A model generated the notes under the pieces. It did not search any database and was not told the DNA's origin. It worked only from the letters and a program-made list of their open reading frames with translations. Shown here piece after piece: positions 63,150 through 64,000 of a DNA stretch of 64,000 nucleotides (its first letter is position 1; each line of letters opens with the position of its first letter). The translations under genes were made by a program, and so were the position numbers. The stretch lies in the NCBI GenBank assembly GCA_024114885.1, contig CP099427.1, positions 1,550,001-1,614,000 of the forward strand, in the 5' to 3' direction. This DNA comes from Septoria linicola. Taxonomy: Eukaryota; Ascomycota; Dothideomycetes; Mycosphaerellales; Mycosphaerellaceae.

Positions 63150-64000
63150 ATACTTATACGAATATAAAGACCTAAGGGAGTTTCTAATAATAAGTACAAG
63201 CGGTTAAGGAAGAAGTATCGGCTGTTTTATATTAAGAATAACTAGCTCTAGCGTTAAGAGCGAGTAGCTAGACCTCTATAGCGAGTTATTAATAAACCTA
63301 AAGCGTAGGCTCGTATTATTAAGGTATACTATTATAAGAACGGTTACTATAGCGCTAAATAGATATATAATCTTATCTAGAAACGATAGTAGTAGGATAG
63401 AGTTTAGGCTTAGATTTCGCTTACTATTCGATAATATACTATTTATAGTCTTCGGTATAGGAGATAGGTACCTAGAGAACTATAGATCCTACTCTAAGTT
63501 ACGGTTAGCTAGAGGTAGTATATCGATAGCTTATATATCTCGAAGAACTGTTCGTTAATAGTTATACGCGAATCTCTATCGCGCTAGCTAGAAGTACGTA
63601 TATTCTAGTACCTAGCGAAGAGTATCTCTTTAGTATAGATAGTAAGGTTTATATAGGAAGAGATCTTTTACTAGTAGAGAGCTACTATAGAAGTTATCCT
63701 CGATAACTATAAGACTAACCTTAGCGATATAGAGAAGCTACTACTATCGTATAGTATTAAACGTATTAATATTTCGCTATACTACTCTTAGTCTAACGCT
63801 ATCGTTAAAGTCGGCTATAAGATAATATTAGACGCTTACTTAAAGCTTTCTAATAGCGGCCTTTATATAATTCGTAACTATATTCTAGCGGTTCTATAGA
63901 TAGAGAGAACGATAATAGTCTCTACTACTAGTCTAATACTATTAGAGGTAATAATTAGGCGCGACGTAGTACTACTAATCGAGCTAGAATACTATACCTT
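63150..64000 (+). pseudogene. Integrase remnant, cut by the window end
   Basis: A degenerate zinc-binding region (YYYKNGYYSAK, with Tyr where His is expected) is followed by DSLYISKNCSLIVIRESLSR, EVILDNYKTNLSDIEKLLL and SYSIKRINISLYYS. These correspond to the core with the second Asp and the DNA-binding turn of gypsy integrases; the catalytic Glu region reads IVKVGYK, so the Glu is lost. The frame runs off the window. Confidence 0.75.

Larger units (their letters stand above)
56106..64000 (+). mobile_element. RIP-mutated Ty3/gypsy LTR retrotransposon (right end cut)
   Basis: From about 56.1 kb to the window end the DNA is AT-rich and nearly free of CpA and TpG, while CpG is kept; from 57841 to 58520 I find none of either dinucleotide. 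This is the mark of repeat-induced point mutation. Reading through the stop codons in the + direction gives gag-like, reverse transcriptase, RNase H and integrase remnants in the order RT-RH-IN, which defines Ty3/gypsy. Most stops are TAG/TAA where CAG, CAA or TGG is expected. The 5' part (56.1-57.8 kb) without protein homology should include the 5' LTR and leader, but I cannot mark LTR ends without the 3' copy. Confidence 0.9.

Noticed and set aside
56106..64000. CRISPR, tRNA or rRNA genes in the AT-rich block
   Set aside because: No regular spacer array or tRNA-like fold is visible; a GGTTCGAATC match near 62390 lies within the RT remnant and lacks an A box and stems.

Overview
The window is nuclear DNA from a filamentous ascomycete (Pezizomycotina). 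The evidence is the gene set (Atg1, Atg10, eIF3j, Rxt2, SnRNP B'', SRP40, Msh3, GPD1, laccase-type oxidase), the many 44-100 bp introns with GT..CTRAY..AG signals, close packing with very short convergent gaps, and a block of RIP-mutated transposon DNA. A Dothideomycete (Capnodiales/Mycosphaerellales type) is my inference, not something the sequence proves.

Left part (1-32 kb) is mostly housekeeping: nitronate monooxygenase 1 (-), RPB11 (+), a disrupted unknown gene (+), eIF3j/HCR1 (+), an unknown 558-residue gene (+), a questin-oxidase-like gene (-), ATG10 (+), U2 snRNP B''-type RRM protein (-), ARPC1 (+), SRP40/Nopp140-like (-), RXT2 (+), nitronate monooxygenase 2 (-), a membrane-anchored metallophosphoesterase (+), a GT34 glycosyltransferase (-), ATG1 (+), GPD1 (+), and an MFS transporter (-). 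The autophagy kinase Atg1 and the E2-like Atg10 lie in one window but about 14 kb apart; this is probably chance linkage.

Middle part (32-50 kb) is richer in secreted and surface products: a small Cys/His-rich unknown (-), a GPI-type CAP/PR-1 protein (+), MSH3 (+, the one clear housekeeping gene here), a secreted Thr-rich protein (+), a multicopper oxidase (-), and a large repeat-rich adhesin-like protein with a PAN/Apple domain (+). The adhesin and the stretch after it (47.7-49.7 kb) carry several frame breaks and a decayed duplicated segment, so this part looks like a decaying accessory region. It is followed by a small possible NTF2-like gene (-), an amino-acid permease with seven exons (+), and a TPR/ankyrin protein (-).

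Right end (about 56.1-64 kb) is a Ty3/gypsy LTR-retrotransposon, on the + strand, mutated by repeat-induced point mutation: CpA and TpG are almost absent while CpG survives. Gag-like, reverse transcriptase, RNase H and integrase remnants can be read in order through many stop codons. The integrase is cut by the window end.

Most gene models below are spliced by hand. Exon borders come from splice signals plus reading frame and family fit, and need RNA evidence. I found no new multi-gene system. The most interesting items are the open in-frame extension behind the GPD1 stop codon, two stop-free introns of length 3n that make ATG1 and the MFS gene look intronless there, the decaying adhesin island, and gene fragments at the edge of the RIP block.
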